Below, piece by piece: positions 35,564 through 44,648 of a stretch of 64,000 nt of DNA. The DNA lies in assembly GCF_000169175.1 (NCBI RefSeq), contig NZ_AAWS01000026.1, positions 60,467 to 124,466 of the forward strand. Reading direction: 5' to 3'. This DNA comes from Microscilla marina ATCC 23134. GTDB taxonomy: Bacteria; Bacteroidota; Bacteroidia; Cytophagales; Microscillaceae. Position numbers and translations under genes: made by a program. The notes under the pieces are model-generated. The model was not told where the DNA came from. It searched no databases and worked only from the letters and a program-made list of their open reading frames with translations. Each line of letters starts with the position of its first letter. Within the stretch, counting starts at the first letter, position 1.

Positions 35564-35909
35564 TGATATTTAATTTAACTACGCGGTTCGTATTTTAATA
35601 ATGCAAATATCTATAATTATATTAAGTAATCAAATACTAAATTGTACTTAGCTAAGCAAATTTTTTTGCAGTTTTTACTATAAAAACTTTAACTTTCTGT
35701 ATTTGAGTAGGTTTATGGTATTTGTAAGCAATGCCTTGTTTCTAAAAAAAATGACAAATGAAATAGTCTTGTGTGTACAAACTATGCTGAATGGTGGGAG
35801 TGAGAGGAAGGGGCAGAGAAGAAAAACAAAAAAATACAGCGCAAAAATTATAATATCAATGCACAAGCTACTAACTTGCGCATCTAAAAGTGAAGATATA
35901 AATTATTAT
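35564..35909. other. Intergenic region upstream of carA
   Basis: About 350 bases, AT-rich. The carA frame is open back to 35703, but this part encodes nothing similar to CarA, so it is probably untranslated leader plus promoter. A small hairpin GTTTTTA/TAAAAAC lies near 35671-35688. I found no named riboswitch. Confidence 0.3.
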
Positions 35910-36992
35910 ATGGAGGCTGTTTTACTTTTAGAAGATCAGACCATTTTTCGAGGCAAAGCCTTGGGCAAAATTGGTACTACTACAGGCGAGTTGTGTTTTA
36001 ATACTGGTATGACCGGATACCAGGAGATATACACCGACCCATCTTATTTTGGGCAAATCGTCATCAATACCACCTCACACATTGGTAACTACGGAACCAT
36101 CGACGAAGACAATGAGTCGAGCAGTGTGAAAATAAACGGAATGGTATGCAATTATTTCTCACCCATTTATTCCCGCAAAACTGCTGATAGTTCGCTCCAA
36201 GATTACCTGGAAGCTGCCAACTTGGTAGGCATAAGCGATATAGATACCAGAGCATTGGTAAAGCATATTCGGCACAAGGGAGCAATGAACGCAGTTATTT
36301 CTTCAGAAAATACTGACCTTGAATTTTTGAAAACTAAATTGGCTGAAACTCCTTCAATGGATGGTCTGGAGCTTGCCTCTAAGGTAACTACTACGGAACC
36401 TTACTTTGTGGGCAGTGAAGGTGCCAGGTTTAGGGTGGCAGTGCTTGATCTAGGGATCAAAACCAACATTCTGAACAATTTCCACGAGCGTGATTGTTAC
36501 TGTAAGGTGTTTCCTGCAAAAGCTTCTTTGGAAGAAATGCAAGAATTTCAACCTCACGGCTACTTTATTTCTAATGGACCTGGCGATCCGGCATCTATGC
36601 CTTATGCAGTTGAAACAGTGAAAGAAATGCTGGCAACCAATACTCCAGTATTTGGTATTTGTTTGGGGCACCAGGTAATTGCCTTGGCAATGGGGGTAAA
36701 AACCTATAAAATGCATAATGGGCACCGTGGCTTGAATCACCCTGTCAAAAACCTCATTACAGGTAAGAGTGAAATTACTTCGCAAAACCACGGTTTTGGT
36801 GTAGACCGCAAATCGGTTGAGGGCAACAAGGACATCATTGTTACTCATGTAAACCTCAACGATGATACGGTAGCAGGCATTAAGATTAAAGGCAAGAAAG
36901 CATTCTCGGTACAATACCACCCTGAGTCTTCGCCGGGTCCGCACGACTCTCGTTATTTGTTCGACGAGTTTATTCGCCTCATGGCAGATTAA
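35910..36992 (+). CDS. carA: Carbamoyl-phosphate synthase small subunit
   Basis: 360 residues from the ATG at 35910. The N-terminal domain begins MEAVLLLEDQTIFRGKALG and contains GELCFNTGMTGYQEIYTDPS. The class I amidotransferase domain shows SNGPGDPASM, the nucleophile Cys in GICLGHQVIALA, and His/Glu in QYHPESSPGPHDS. It hydrolyses glutamine and passes ammonia to CarB for pyrimidine and arginine synthesis. No carB lies next to it. Confidence 0.95.
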   Translation: MEAVLLLEDQTIFRGKALGKIGTTTGELCFNTGMTGYQEIYTDPSYFGQIVINTTSHIGNYGTIDEDNESSSVKINGMVCNYFSPIYSRKTADSSLQDYLEAANLVGISDIDTRALVKHIRHKGAMNAVISSENTDLEFLKTKLAETPSMDGLELASKVTTTEPYFVGSEGARFRVAVLDLGIKTNILNNFHERDCYCKVFPAKASLEEMQEFQPHGYFISNGPGDPASMPYAVETVKEMLATNTPVFGICLGHQVIALAMGVKTYKMHNGHRGLNHPVKNLITGKSEITSQNHGFGVDRKSVEGNKDIIVTHVNLNDDTVAGIKIKGKKAFSVQYHPESSPGPHDSRYLFDEFIRLMAD

Positions 36993-37055
36993 AATACATC
37001 ATTTATCAAAAGCTTCCCTATTTGAATTAGGAAGTATTCAATAAGTTTTTGTCCC

Positions 37056-37097
37056 ACACCTAAAGCGGCTATTAAGCAGGCTTTAGGTGTTTTTTTA
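37056..37097 (+). terminator. Terminator after carA
   Basis: Eleven-base-pair stem ACACCTAAAGC/GCTTTAGGTGT with seven T directly after. Confidence 0.85.
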
Positions 37098-37189
37098 TTT
37101 ACTCCCGAAGCCTGTTGGTTTGATCAAATGCAAATACATGTAGAGTGGATAGAAAGACAAGGATATTTGTTGTATCAAACTAAGGCACA

Positions 37190-39014
37190 TATACCCGACT
37201 TTCCGCACCTGTGTAGCTAAAACCGAGTAATTTATTAAACCACTGTTTATGAGGCGTTTATTCAAGGAGATAGTATTTCCTAACTTCTTGCCCCAGTAAC
37301 CTAATGACCTTTGTATGCATCTCATTCATATTAAGAATGAGCATAGGTTGTTCTTGATTAACCCACAAGCAGTGAATGCCTCTAAAAAACTCGAAAATCC
37401 ATTTCATTGTGGGTTTTTGAGTTTCTTTTTTAGTTTGATCCAGGACAAACTCCTTTTCCTGCTGCAGGTTTTTTCTTAATTCTCTCTCCAAAGCTGCATA
37501 CACCATCAGCGACAATGCCATAATCATGAGTATAGCTTCAAGTCTCTCTGGCTTTTTTACAAAGAAGCTATCAGCAAGGAAAGCTTTATCTTTCAAAAAC
37601 CTAAAACCTTTCTCGACATTAGATTGTCCTTTGTAAGCCAGTAGTTTATGTCCATTCCCCCACCTTTGTGCTGTATCATTGGAAGCAATCACAAACTTGC
37701 CCTGTTTTTGTCTTAGTTGTTCATAGTGTGTGAGTTTGGTTAGTGGACACCCTGTAATACGATACCCTATGGTCTGTTTTTGAGCTCCTTTGGGAGGTTT
37801 ACCTGGTTTTTTAAACCCCTTGACTTGTTGAAAATTCAGGTCTTCTATTGACAAGTACTGGCACTTTTTTGAAAATTGTTCCCAGGCTTTTTCTGCATCC
37901 TGTTTACAGCTAAAAACCTTTTTGCAAAGCTTGATAAAGTCTTGGTGCTCTTCACTGCTTTTTTTTAGGTAACGTTTTTTCAAACTATGAACATCTCGCT
38001 TATAACCTGCCTCAGAAAAGACAACCATCCATTCTTGTCTTACACCTCCATAGCTGTTGCATACTTTCTGGTAGCGGTAGTTTTTCAATTTTTCTTCTGT
38101 GAAGAATTGCATATGCTCTGGCTGTACCTGTAGGAGTAATTCTTGAACAGCAGTAAGCTTGGAAGGAACACGGGTGATCCAATAATGCCGACCTGAGATT
38201 TTACCGATGGTTTCCTCAGTGTATAAGGCACTATCTGCCACCCAACATATAGGCTGACCATTATTCTGCAAACGTTCTACATAATCATCAATGGTTTGAC
38301 CAAAGCTTGTTTGGTCACTTGTATTGCCATGCAAACCTTCCATAAGCAAAGGTATGCCTGAGGAGTTTTCTACTACCAAGTTAAGCATTACCTGATTTAG
38401 GTCAGGGCGGTGATCCCGGCTGTAACCTTGGGTGATGTGAAGGCAAGAAACCTCTGCTTCGTTAAGTTCACTATTATATTGCCCTTCCAACCCAAAACTG
38501 GTCGCATCCAAGTGGCGAAACTCTGAGTCTACTTCTTCTGACAAACCCAGTATTTCATAACTCTGTGCAGCCAAATGGCTGAATAACTCACTTACACCAA
38601 AGGCATACAAATCATCCAAGCAACGACCAAGACGATCATCATTGAACATTTCTGCGCTTAGATTTTCTCCTAATAAGTGAGCAACAGGCTTATCAGAAAA
38701 AAAATGAGGACTCAGGTATAAGCGACGCTCGGCAAAACCTAAACCATTTAAAATCAAGGCTTTGACGCAAGTACCTGTGCTTACTTGATGAAGCCCATTG
38801 GTGTTAGGTAAAAGCTCATCTATTTTAGAGCTCAAGTTTAAACGATCACACATGCCACTTACCAACCCTAAGTGGTCAAGGTTTTTACTTATGGGAAATG
38901 ATTGCATACCAAAAAGTAAAACTTTTGGTCGACATAAAAAAATAATGCTTTTGCAATCAAGTGATTACATCAATTATTTGTTTTCCCGAACATACGTGCG
39001 GAAAGTCGGATATA
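37190..39014 (-). mobile_element. IS1634-type insertion sequence
   Basis: About 1.8 kb. Near-perfect 19-bp terminal inverted repeats, one mismatch: TATACCCGACTTTCCGCAC at 37190-37208 and the complement of 38996-39014. The single intact transposase gene fills the element. No clear target-site duplication is seen directly outside these repeats, so the true ends may lie a few bases further out. It separates carA from the Fic gene. Confidence 0.8.
37258..38907 (-). CDS. IS1634 family transposase
   Basis: 549 residues. An N-terminal DUF4277-like region (MCDRLNLSSKIDELLP) precedes the DDE core: the first Asp in HLDATSFGLEG, the second in WVADSALYTEE, and the Glu in GQSNVEKGFRFLKDKAFLAD. YSRDHRPDLNQVMLNLVV is a family signature. 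It is full length and uninterrupted, so the element may still move. Confidence 0.9.
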   Translation of the reverse strand: MQSFPISKNLDHLGLVSGMCDRLNLSSKIDELLPNTNGLHQVSTGTCVKALILNGLGFAERRLYLSPHFFSDKPVAHLLGENLSAEMFNDDRLGRCLDDLYAFGVSELFSHLAAQSYEILGLSEEVDSEFRHLDATSFGLEGQYNSELNEAEVSCLHITQGYSRDHRPDLNQVMLNLVVENSSGIPLLMEGLHGNTSDQTSFGQTIDDYVERLQNNGQPICWVADSALYTEETIGKISGRHYWITRVPSKLTAVQELLLQVQPEHMQFFTEEKLKNYRYQKVCNSYGGVRQEWMVVFSEAGYKRDVHSLKKRYLKKSSEEHQDFIKLCKKVFSCKQDAEKAWEQFSKKCQYLSIEDLNFQQVKGFKKPGKPPKGAQKQTIGYRITGCPLTKLTHYEQLRQKQGKFVIASNDTAQRWGNGHKLLAYKGQSNVEKGFRFLKDKAFLADSFFVKKPERLEAILMIMALSLMVYAALERELRKNLQQEKEFVLDQTKKETQKPTMKWIFEFFRGIHCLWVNQEQPMLILNMNEMHTKVIRLLGQEVRKYYLLE

Positions 39015-39047
39015 CCACAAATGTGTGATTGGTTGATAGTATAAATT

Positions 39048-40109
39048 TTAAAGTAGCAATATATTGTATAAGCGTTCATTTATGTAATAATTAGCTTGCC
39101 CTAGTTTGGCTTTCTTAAGAAAACCATCATTAGCTAAAGTATTTAAATAATTGGCTGCAGTCTTTCGTGAAACACCTAAGTCTTTTTCCATAAATTCAAT
39201 TTTTGTATATGGGTGTTTAAATAAGTTATTTAATAAATCCTGACTATAAAATTTTTTATACTGTGCTCTAATTGAATGTTTGTACTCAGACATTAATTGT
39301 TGTATATTTTTTACTACTTGAATTGTTTCGTTAGCAATGTTTTCTACGCCTGTTATAATGTAGAGAAGCCAAGGTTCCCAGTTGTTTGTTTCTCTTACAT
39401 CTTGCAACAATCTATAGTATTCAGTCTTATTTGCAATAATGTAACGGCTCAGGTATAAAATGGGTAATTCGAGTAAGTCTTTAATTACTAGGTAAAGCAC
39501 ATTAATAATACGTCCAGTCCGTCCATTGCCATCATAAAAAGGGTGAATACTTTCAAATTGATGATGTATTATAGCCATTTTTATTAATGGATCTAAATCT
39601 GATAAGTCGTCATCATTAATAAACCTCTCTAGGTTTGTCATCAATTCTTGTATTTCTTGGGCGTTTTGTGGTGGCGTATATACTACCTGACCTGTAGTAG
39701 CATTTGTGAGCGTAGTCCCAGGGTTTGCTCTGAGCCCAGCATTATTTTTTTCAAGAGTTTCCTGTATTTTTTGTATTTGATTAACTGTTAAAACCTTGTG
39801 TGTAGATATTAAATCAAATCCATGTTTTAGTGCCGCAATATAATTCTGAACTTCTTTTGCTTCTAGTGATTTAATACCTTCTAAACTTAATTCGGCTTTG
39901 TATAAATCGTCGTGTGTAGTGATAATGTTTTCTATAGCACTACTATCTTTTGCCTCCTGCAGTACCAATGCATTAATTAAAATAGCTGCATTAGGGATAC
40001 TAGATACTACTCCTTTTAATTCAGCTAGTGCTTTGTTTGCAGTATTTACTTTTTTTAATACTTGTTTAGTTTCTAAGTCGTATGGTAATGGTAGTTTTTG
40101 AATACTCAT
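39048..40109 (-). CDS. Fic family protein (class II, AMP transferase-like)
   Basis: 353 residues. The Fic core HPFYDGNGRTGR (about 199-210) is complete, so AMP transfer (or a related nucleotide transfer) to protein hydroxyls is plausible. An N-terminal SSAIENI (about 56-62) matches the inhibitory motif (S/T)-x-x-x-E-(G/N), marking a class II, self-inhibited Fic protein. The C-terminus (from YTKIEFMEKDLGVSRKTAANYL) is a winged helix-turn-helix. It lies beside the insertion sequence, perhaps as accessory DNA; no antitoxin gene adjoins it. Confidence 0.88.
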   Translation of the reverse strand: MSIQKLPLPYDLETKQVLKKVNTANKALAELKGVVSSIPNAAILINALVLQEAKDSSAIENIITTHDDLYKAELSLEGIKSLEAKEVQNYIAALKHGFDLISTHKVLTVNQIQKIQETLEKNNAGLRANPGTTLTNATTGQVVYTPPQNAQEIQELMTNLERFINDDDLSDLDPLIKMAIIHHQFESIHPFYDGNGRTGRIINVLYLVIKDLLELPILYLSRYIIANKTEYYRLLQDVRETNNWEPWLLYIITGVENIANETIQVVKNIQQLMSEYKHSIRAQYKKFYSQDLLNNLFKHPYTKIEFMEKDLGVSRKTAANYLNTLANDGFLKKAKLGQANYYINERLYNILLL

Positions 40110-40139
40110 ATTAGAATAAAAGTGGAAATTTTACTCAAA

Positions 40140-40242
40140 GGAAAATAGATATGGGAAGAAAATCAAAAAATCTACCCAAAGGAAAATAGATATGGGAAGA
40201 AAATCAAAAAATCTACCCAAAAGAAAGTAGATAGAGAAAATG
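40140..40242 (+). repeat. 41-bp tandem repeat, about 2.5 copies
   Basis: Two exact 41-base units (40140-40180 and 40181-40221) and a degenerate partial third. The unit contains AAATAGATATGGGAAGAAAA. It lies in the upstream region of the Fic gene. Confidence 0.85.
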
Positions 40243-40244
40243 TA

Positions 40245-40388
40245 TACTAAGATGAAAGTGATTACCTGCGGTGAGCTCGTCATAGCAAGCTGTAGACTCG
40301 ACTTTTAGGATTTACAGGATTGATTAATGTTGGTATTCAGGCAATTAGTCAAAATCCATCCTCAAAACCATTTTTGTTTAAGTATAAT
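40245..40388 (+). repeat. Dispersed repeat, copy A
   Basis: About 140 bp, present in reverse orientation at 54369-54502. Shared blocks include TGATTACCTGCGGTGAGCTC and CAAAATCCATCCTCAAAACC. This copy has about 9 extra bases near 40312. No coding sense. Confidence 0.85.
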
Positions 40389-40452
40389 AATGAATTTGTA
40401 GCCTCACCACAAAAAATAACCCCGTTCCTTGTACAAGAAACGAGGTTTGTAT

Positions 40453-42546
40453 CTATGCCAGTATATTTAACTGTTCCAACACCTTGTTTTCAAGTTGTTT
40501 AGGAACTTTGGCATATTGCAAAAAGCTCAAACTGGCAGACGCACGCCCCGAAGATAAACCACGGATGGCGGGTACATAGCCAAAAAGTTCACTCAAGGGG
40601 ACTTCTGCTTTGACAATCTGCGATCCGGCTTTGGTTTCCAAGCCTACAATCATACCCCGGCGGCGGTTAATGTCGCCATTAATCACCCCAGTGTATTCTT
40701 CAGGAGTGGTAGCCTCTACCATCATTACAGGTTCAAGCAAACAAGGTTTTGCCATGGGAGCTGCCTCTTTGAATCCTTCCAGTGCTGCTTGTTCAAAATC
40801 TTGTGCAGTAGAGTCATTCTCATGAATACCACCATCAAACAAACGTACTTGCATCGATTCTATCGGATACCCCGCCAATATACCCTGCTGCATACCGAGT
40901 TCGAAGCCTTTTCTCACTGAAGGAATAAACTCTTGAGGAATTGCCCCTCCTTTGATGTTGCTTATAAACTCTAGCCCAGGTTTACCATCTTCGCGTGGCG
41001 ATAATTCAAAGGCTATTTTGGCATAACTACCACTGCCACCGTTTTGTCGCTTAAGCAAATATGTATGTTTTACCGACTGAGTAAGTACTTCTTTATAAGC
41101 TACTTGAGGAGCCCCTTTTCGGATACTAAGTTCAAAATCGTTTTGCATACGATCTATCACTACCTCAAGGTGCAACTCGCCCATACCACGCAGTATAGTT
41201 TGCCCGGTTTGGTGGTTTACCTCCAGTTTTATCGAAGGGTCTTCCTCTTTTACTTTTTCAAGCGCTTTGCCCAGTTTATCGGCTTCTTTTTGGTTTTGAG
41301 CTTCTATAGCATATCCAATGACTGGCTCAGGAAACTGCATGGCTTCCAACACTATAGGTTGTCCTTGGGCAGTTAAAGTATCCCCAGTACGGGCATCTTT
41401 GAGTCCCACGACGGCACAAATATCACCAGCCGAAGCTTGGTCGATGCCTTCATATTTATCAGACAAAATTTGCCGCAAACGACTTGCCCTGACTTTTTGC
41501 CCAGTACGCATATTGTTTACAAAATCGCCCCGGTTAAGCACCCCAGAGTATACCCTGACCAGCGCCATTTTACCCACAAACTTGTCTACCAACACCTTGA
41601 AAACCAGCCCCGAAAATGGCGCATTAACGGTTGTTTGACGCACTTCTTCCTGTTCGGTTTCAGGGTTTATACCCACTACTTCGCTTTTGTCTTGAGGCGA
41701 AGGCAAGTAGTCAATGACAGCATCAAGTAAGGGTTGTACCCCTTTGTTTTTATATGCCGAACCACCCAATACAGGAGTGATGTGCATTTGCAAAGCAGCT
41801 TGCCTGATGGCACGCATAAGGTCGGCTACTGTGATGCTTTCAGCGTTTTCTACATACTTGCTTAACAACACCGGGTCATACTCAGCTACTTGTTCTAGCA
41901 AATGTTCACGCCAATGCAACGCTTCTGCCTGCCACTCTTCAGGAACCGGAAGTCGTTGGAAGGTTTGCCCTACATCGTCATCGTTCCAGACAATAAAATT
42001 CATGTTTAATAAATCAATTACGCCCCTAAAATCGTCTTCAGCCCCCACTGGAAGCTGCAAAGGCACAGCATTCGTTTTCAAACGTTGCTTCATTTCAGCC
42101 ACTACTCTCAAAAAATTAGCTCCTTTGCGATCCATTTTATTCACAAAAGCCAATCTTGGTACTCCATAACGGTCGGCTTGTCGCCATACAGTTTCTGATT
42201 GAGGCTCTACTCCCGAAGCAGCACAAAACAACATGACTGCTCCATCGAGTACTCGCAGTGAGCGTTCTACCTCTACGGTAAAGTCTACGTGCCCTGGAGT
42301 GTCTATCAGGTTGAACTGATATTTTTGCCCCTGATGTTGCCAAAAGGTAGTAATAGCGGCAGAAGAAATAGTAATGCCTCGTTTTTCTTCTTGTGGGTCG
42401 CTGTCCATGGTAGTGTTACCGTGGTGCACTTCGCCCATTTTATGAATCATTCCAGTGTAGTACAATATGCGTTCAGTAGTGGTAGTTTTTCCAGCGTCTA
42501 CATGCGCCATTATACCCAGGTTACGAAGGTTACTTAACTTTTTCAT
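40453..42546 (-). CDS. fusA: Translation elongation factor G
   Basis: 697 residues from the ATG at 42546; the longer frame from 42588 adds 14 unrelated residues. GTPase motifs: [14 protein letters not shown], the RGITI switch, DTPGHVDF and [12 protein letters not shown]. Domains II-V follow, with [15 protein letters not shown] in III and [15 protein letters not shown] in V. It drives ribosome translocation. It is not next to rpsL, rpsG or tuf here, so it may be a second EF-G. Two small-ORF/terminator units precede it (see 42604-43139). Confidence 0.92.
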   Translation of the reverse strand: MKKLSNLRNLGIMAHVDAGKTTTTERILYYTGMIHKMGEVHHGNTTMDSDPQEEKRGITISSAAITTFWQHQGQKYQFNLIDTPGHVDFTVEVERSLRVLDGAVMLFCAASGVEPQSETVWRQADRYGVPRLAFVNKMDRKGANFLRVVAEMKQRLKTNAVPLQLPVGAEDDFRGVIDLLNMNFIVWNDDDVGQTFQRLPVPEEWQAEALHWREHLLEQVAEYDPVLLSKYVENAESITVADLMRAIRQAALQMHITPVLGGSAYKNKGVQPLLDAVIDYLPSPQDKSEVVGINPETEQEEVRQTTVNAPFSGLVFKVLVDKFVGKMALVRVYSGVLNRGDFVNNMRTGQKVRASRLRQILSDKYEGIDQASAGDICAVVGLKDARTGDTLTAQGQPIVLEAMQFPEPVIGYAIEAQNQKEADKLGKALEKVKEEDPSIKLEVNHQTGQTILRGMGELHLEVVIDRMQNDFELSIRKGAPQVAYKEVLTQSVKHTYLLKRQNGGSGSYAKIAFELSPREDGKPGLEFISNIKGGAIPQEFIPSVRKGFELGMQQGILAGYPIESMQVRLFDGGIHENDSTAQDFEQAALEGFKEAAPMAKPCLLEPVMMVEATTPEEYTGVINGDINRRRGMIVGLETKAGSQIVKAEVPLSELFGYVPAIRGLSSGRASASLSFLQYAKVPKQLENKVLEQLNILA

Positions 42547-42603
42547 AAGATAATTGATTTTAAAAATTGAACTAAAATTTAATAGCAAAGCTGATGAAAG
42601 GAC

Positions 42604-42635
42604 ACAAAAAAAGCCTCCCTAAGAATAGAGAGGCT
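42604..42635 (-). terminator. Terminator-like hairpin 2 in the EF-G leader
   Basis: On the minus strand AGCCTCTCT/AGGGAGGCT (one G-U pair) with a 6-base loop, followed by seven T. It lies only 58 bases before the EF-G start codon, so any transcript from upstream must pass it. Confidence 0.75.
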
Positions 42636-42663
42636 CTTGACAATGACTTACAGGTGTGTTGAA

Positions 42664-42729
42664 TCACCAGTTCAGCATCGACAATAGGCATCTGTTCTTA
42701 GAGGGTAAATCCCTAAGAGGCAAAGTCAT
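42664..42729 (-). CDS. Possible leader peptide 2 upstream of EF-G (21 residues)
   Basis: ATG to TGA, 21 codons: MTLPLRDLPSKNRCLLSMLN and a final W. It lies just before terminator hairpin 2. Its codons contain CTTAGGG and CCCTCTAAG, which can pair with each other; the second can also pair with CTTAGGG in the right arm of the terminator. That is the layout of a translation-coupled attenuator. Inference only. Confidence 0.35.
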   Translation of the reverse strand: MTLPLRDLPSKNRCLLSMLNW

Positions 42730-42880
42730 GAAAAGTAATTTGCTTATCTGAATAAGCGTTTGAACAGATTGTCGATACATCATTTTATACAGTATTTTTA
42801 TGCGTTTTACGGCAGTAATAAACTACAAGTAAAACTGACTCAATCATCATCAGTTAACTTTACTAGCTTGATTTTTTACA

Positions 42881-42914
42881 TAAAAAAAGCCTTTCCCAAA
42901 AAAGGAAAGGCTTC
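42881..42914 (-). terminator. Terminator-like hairpin 1 in the EF-G leader
   Basis: Perfect 10-bp stem AAGCCTTTCC/GGAAAGGCTT on the minus strand with a T-rich loop, then seven T. It follows the 32-codon small ORF by about 40 bases. Confidence 0.8.
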
Positions 42915-42954
42915 AATAGTGTGTGTGTTGTTTTTATATCTATTGATTTGAACC

Positions 42955-43053
42955 TTACAATTTTAGGCATAATCGGAGTGCATCATTATCTATCCAGATA
43001 ATGCGTACCGAAGCAATGGCTTCTATGCGATTATGTATGTAAGGGTTTGACAT
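42955..43053 (-). CDS. Possible leader peptide 1 upstream of EF-G (32 residues)
   Basis: ATG to TAA, 32 codons, beginning MSNPYIHNRIEAIASVRIIW. The codons for E-A-I-A-S form a perfect hairpin GAAGC/GCTTC; the GCTTC half can instead pair with GAAGC at the left arm of terminator 1. A promoter box lies about 60 bases upstream. This is a coherent attenuator design, but no homology is known to me. Confidence 0.4.
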   Translation of the reverse strand: MSNPYIHNRIEAIASVRIIWIDNDALRLCLKL

Positions 43054-43113
43054 TTCTAATTTAAACTTCTTCTTTCAAAACTACGATAAACGCAATGAAA
43101 GGTTTCATTAATG

Positions 43114-43139
43114 CAAAGGTAATGATATTTTTTTAACAA
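43114..43139 (-). promoter_or_regulatory. Candidate promoter for the EF-G leader transcript
   Basis: On the minus strand TACCTTTG (complement of 43114-43121) matches TAnnTTTG, with TTG (43137-43139) 15 bases upstream. It would make a transcript that covers both small ORFs and both hairpins before EF-G. A second box, TAGTTTTG, lies at 43076-43083. Confidence 0.45.
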
Positions 43140-43416
43140 AAAAAGCCTACATATTCTTGATAAACTGAAGAGTTTTAATTGTAATTAAACAAAGATTTGT
43201 GCTTTTGCTGATTTATAGTTTCAGCAAAAATATCATGGCATTCGTTTTTACCCTTTTAATGAACCTTTTATATTCATAACTCACCATCGGCTTATCCAAT
43301 AACCTCCTTTTTTGTGCTTTTAAAGCAGTTTTTTGGCAACAACGTTCACGTTATTTTCGTTTTTGTTGTCATCTTGTCACACTAAAAACCTTAAAGTATT
43401 TAAACACACACAAACA

Positions 43417-43818
43417 ATGAAAAAGCTACTTGATGAACACTATGTACTTGTACAATTAGATGAAGAATATAATATAATTGAAGTGATCTGGAGAAAGTTT
43501 GCTATGAGCAGACAATATCGCCAAACTATAGAGACCGCGTATCAGGCTATTGTAGAATATAATGTGACTGGTTGGTTGTCGGATATGACCCATGCAAGTG
43601 TGGTAGCAATGGAAGACCAGCATTGGATGAAAAATGTGATGATCCCAAAAGGGATAGCAGCAGGGATTGCCAAGGCAGCGATTGTAAAGTCGGAAGATAT
43701 TAATAGCCAAAAGTTTGTCAGAAGCGTTGAGTCTGGTATGAGGAGCTTTTCTAGTGGGCATTTCGCCTCTATTGAAGAAGCCCGTGAGTGGCTTAAGAAA
43801 GAAACTGTATTGAATTAA
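43417..43818 (+). CDS. SpoIIAA/STAS-like protein
   Basis: 133 residues from the ATG at 43417; the frame extends upstream but without meaning. The pattern YNIIEVIWRKFAMSRQYRQT, WLSDMTHASVVAMEDQHWM and a final ASIEEAREWLKK resembles Bacteroidota SpoIIAA-like (STAS-fold) proteins. Such proteins may be partners of SpoIIE phosphatases; one occurs at 20.3 kb, but no genetic link is visible. A 17-bp terminator follows. Confidence 0.6.
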   Translation: MKKLLDEHYVLVQLDEEYNIIEVIWRKFAMSRQYRQTIETAYQAIVEYNVTGWLSDMTHASVVAMEDQHWMKNVMIPKGIAAGIAKAAIVKSEDINSQKFVRSVESGMRSFSSGHFASIEEAREWLKKETVLN

Positions 43819-43860
43819 GGAAGGTTTAATATAAACACCATCTGCTTGATATTTATCAGG

Positions 43861-43908
43861 AATGAGTTGATATTGAACCTGAATAGATTCAATATCAACT
43901 CATTTTTT
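43861..43908 (+). terminator. Terminator after the SpoIIAA-like gene
   Basis: Perfect 17-bp stem AATGAGTTGATATTGAA with its complement, a 10-base loop and a run of six T. It ends 7 bases before the next start codon, so the DUF1684 gene probably starts from a promoter overlapping this region. Confidence 0.9.
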
Positions 43909-43914
43909 CGTGCA

Positions 43915-44541
43915 ATGAAGCGTAAGTTATTATTTGTATTCACCTTATTGCTAAGTTTTCAGGTATATAGCCAGGCGCAAGGTGATTTTAACCCCAAAAA
44001 ATACAAAAAGACGATTAAGTGTGAGCGAAAGACCAAGGACAAAGAAATGAAAAAAGGGGAGCAATTAAGCAAGGTTGATCGGCGTAAGTTTAAACGGCTC
44101 AAATACTACAAGGTAGACATTACTTATCGAGTGCTTGCCAAAATGAAGTTGACGCCTAACACTGATTTTTTTGATATGGTGACTTCCAGTGGTCAAAAGC
44201 AAAAGTATCGTCAATATGGAATTTTGCACTTTGAGCTACAAGGCAAAAAACTCACCTTACCTGTATATCAAAGTCGGCGTTTGATGCGATTACCCCAATA
44301 CAAAACTCATCTTTTTATGCCTTTTACCGACCTTACCAATGGCAAGTATATCTATGATGCCGGGCGTTACCTTGACCTGCGAATTCCTCCTCAAAATACC
44401 TCCGGTTTTATCATCGATTTTAACAAAGCTTACAACCCTTATTGTGCTTATAACCCTAGTTATTCCTGCCCTATTCCACCCCCTGCCAACCATTTGAACA
44501 TGGCTATAAAAGCAGGAGAGAAGAAGTTTAAAAAGCATTAA
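43915..44541 (+). CDS. DUF1684 family secreted protein
   Basis: 208 residues from the ATG at 43915 with a signal peptide (LLFVFTLLLSFQVYSQAQ). The DUF1684 signatures are clear: LFMPFTDLTNGKYIYDAGRY, IDFNKAYNPYCAYNPSYSCP, and PPANHLNMAIKAGEKKF at the end. The function of the family is unknown; an aqueous, probably periplasmic location follows from the signal peptide. Confidence 0.85.
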   Translation: MKRKLLFVFTLLLSFQVYSQAQGDFNPKKYKKTIKCERKTKDKEMKKGEQLSKVDRRKFKRLKYYKVDITYRVLAKMKLTPNTDFFDMVTSSGQKQKYRQYGILHFELQGKKLTLPVYQSRRLMRLPQYKTHLFMPFTDLTNGKYIYDAGRYLDLRIPPQNTSGFIIDFNKAYNPYCAYNPSYSCPIPPPANHLNMAIKAGEKKFKKH

Positions 44542-44648
44542 CGCTAAGTTCGTGCGTGTCATTTTTCGAAAAAAGGAGTTGCCAGGAGGGTTTCTGATGG
44601 GATTGTTGTACCTTAATTTTGATTATAATTATCAAAAACTTACATACA

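Noticed and set aside
35703..35909. Extended N-terminus of CarA
   Set aside because: The 69 extra residues do not match the family, whose start is the MEAVLLLEDQ region at 35910.
43203..43235. Hairpin TTTTGCTGA/TCAGCAAAA
   Set aside because: No T run on either strand and no adjacent gene end; too little to call a terminator or RNA gene.
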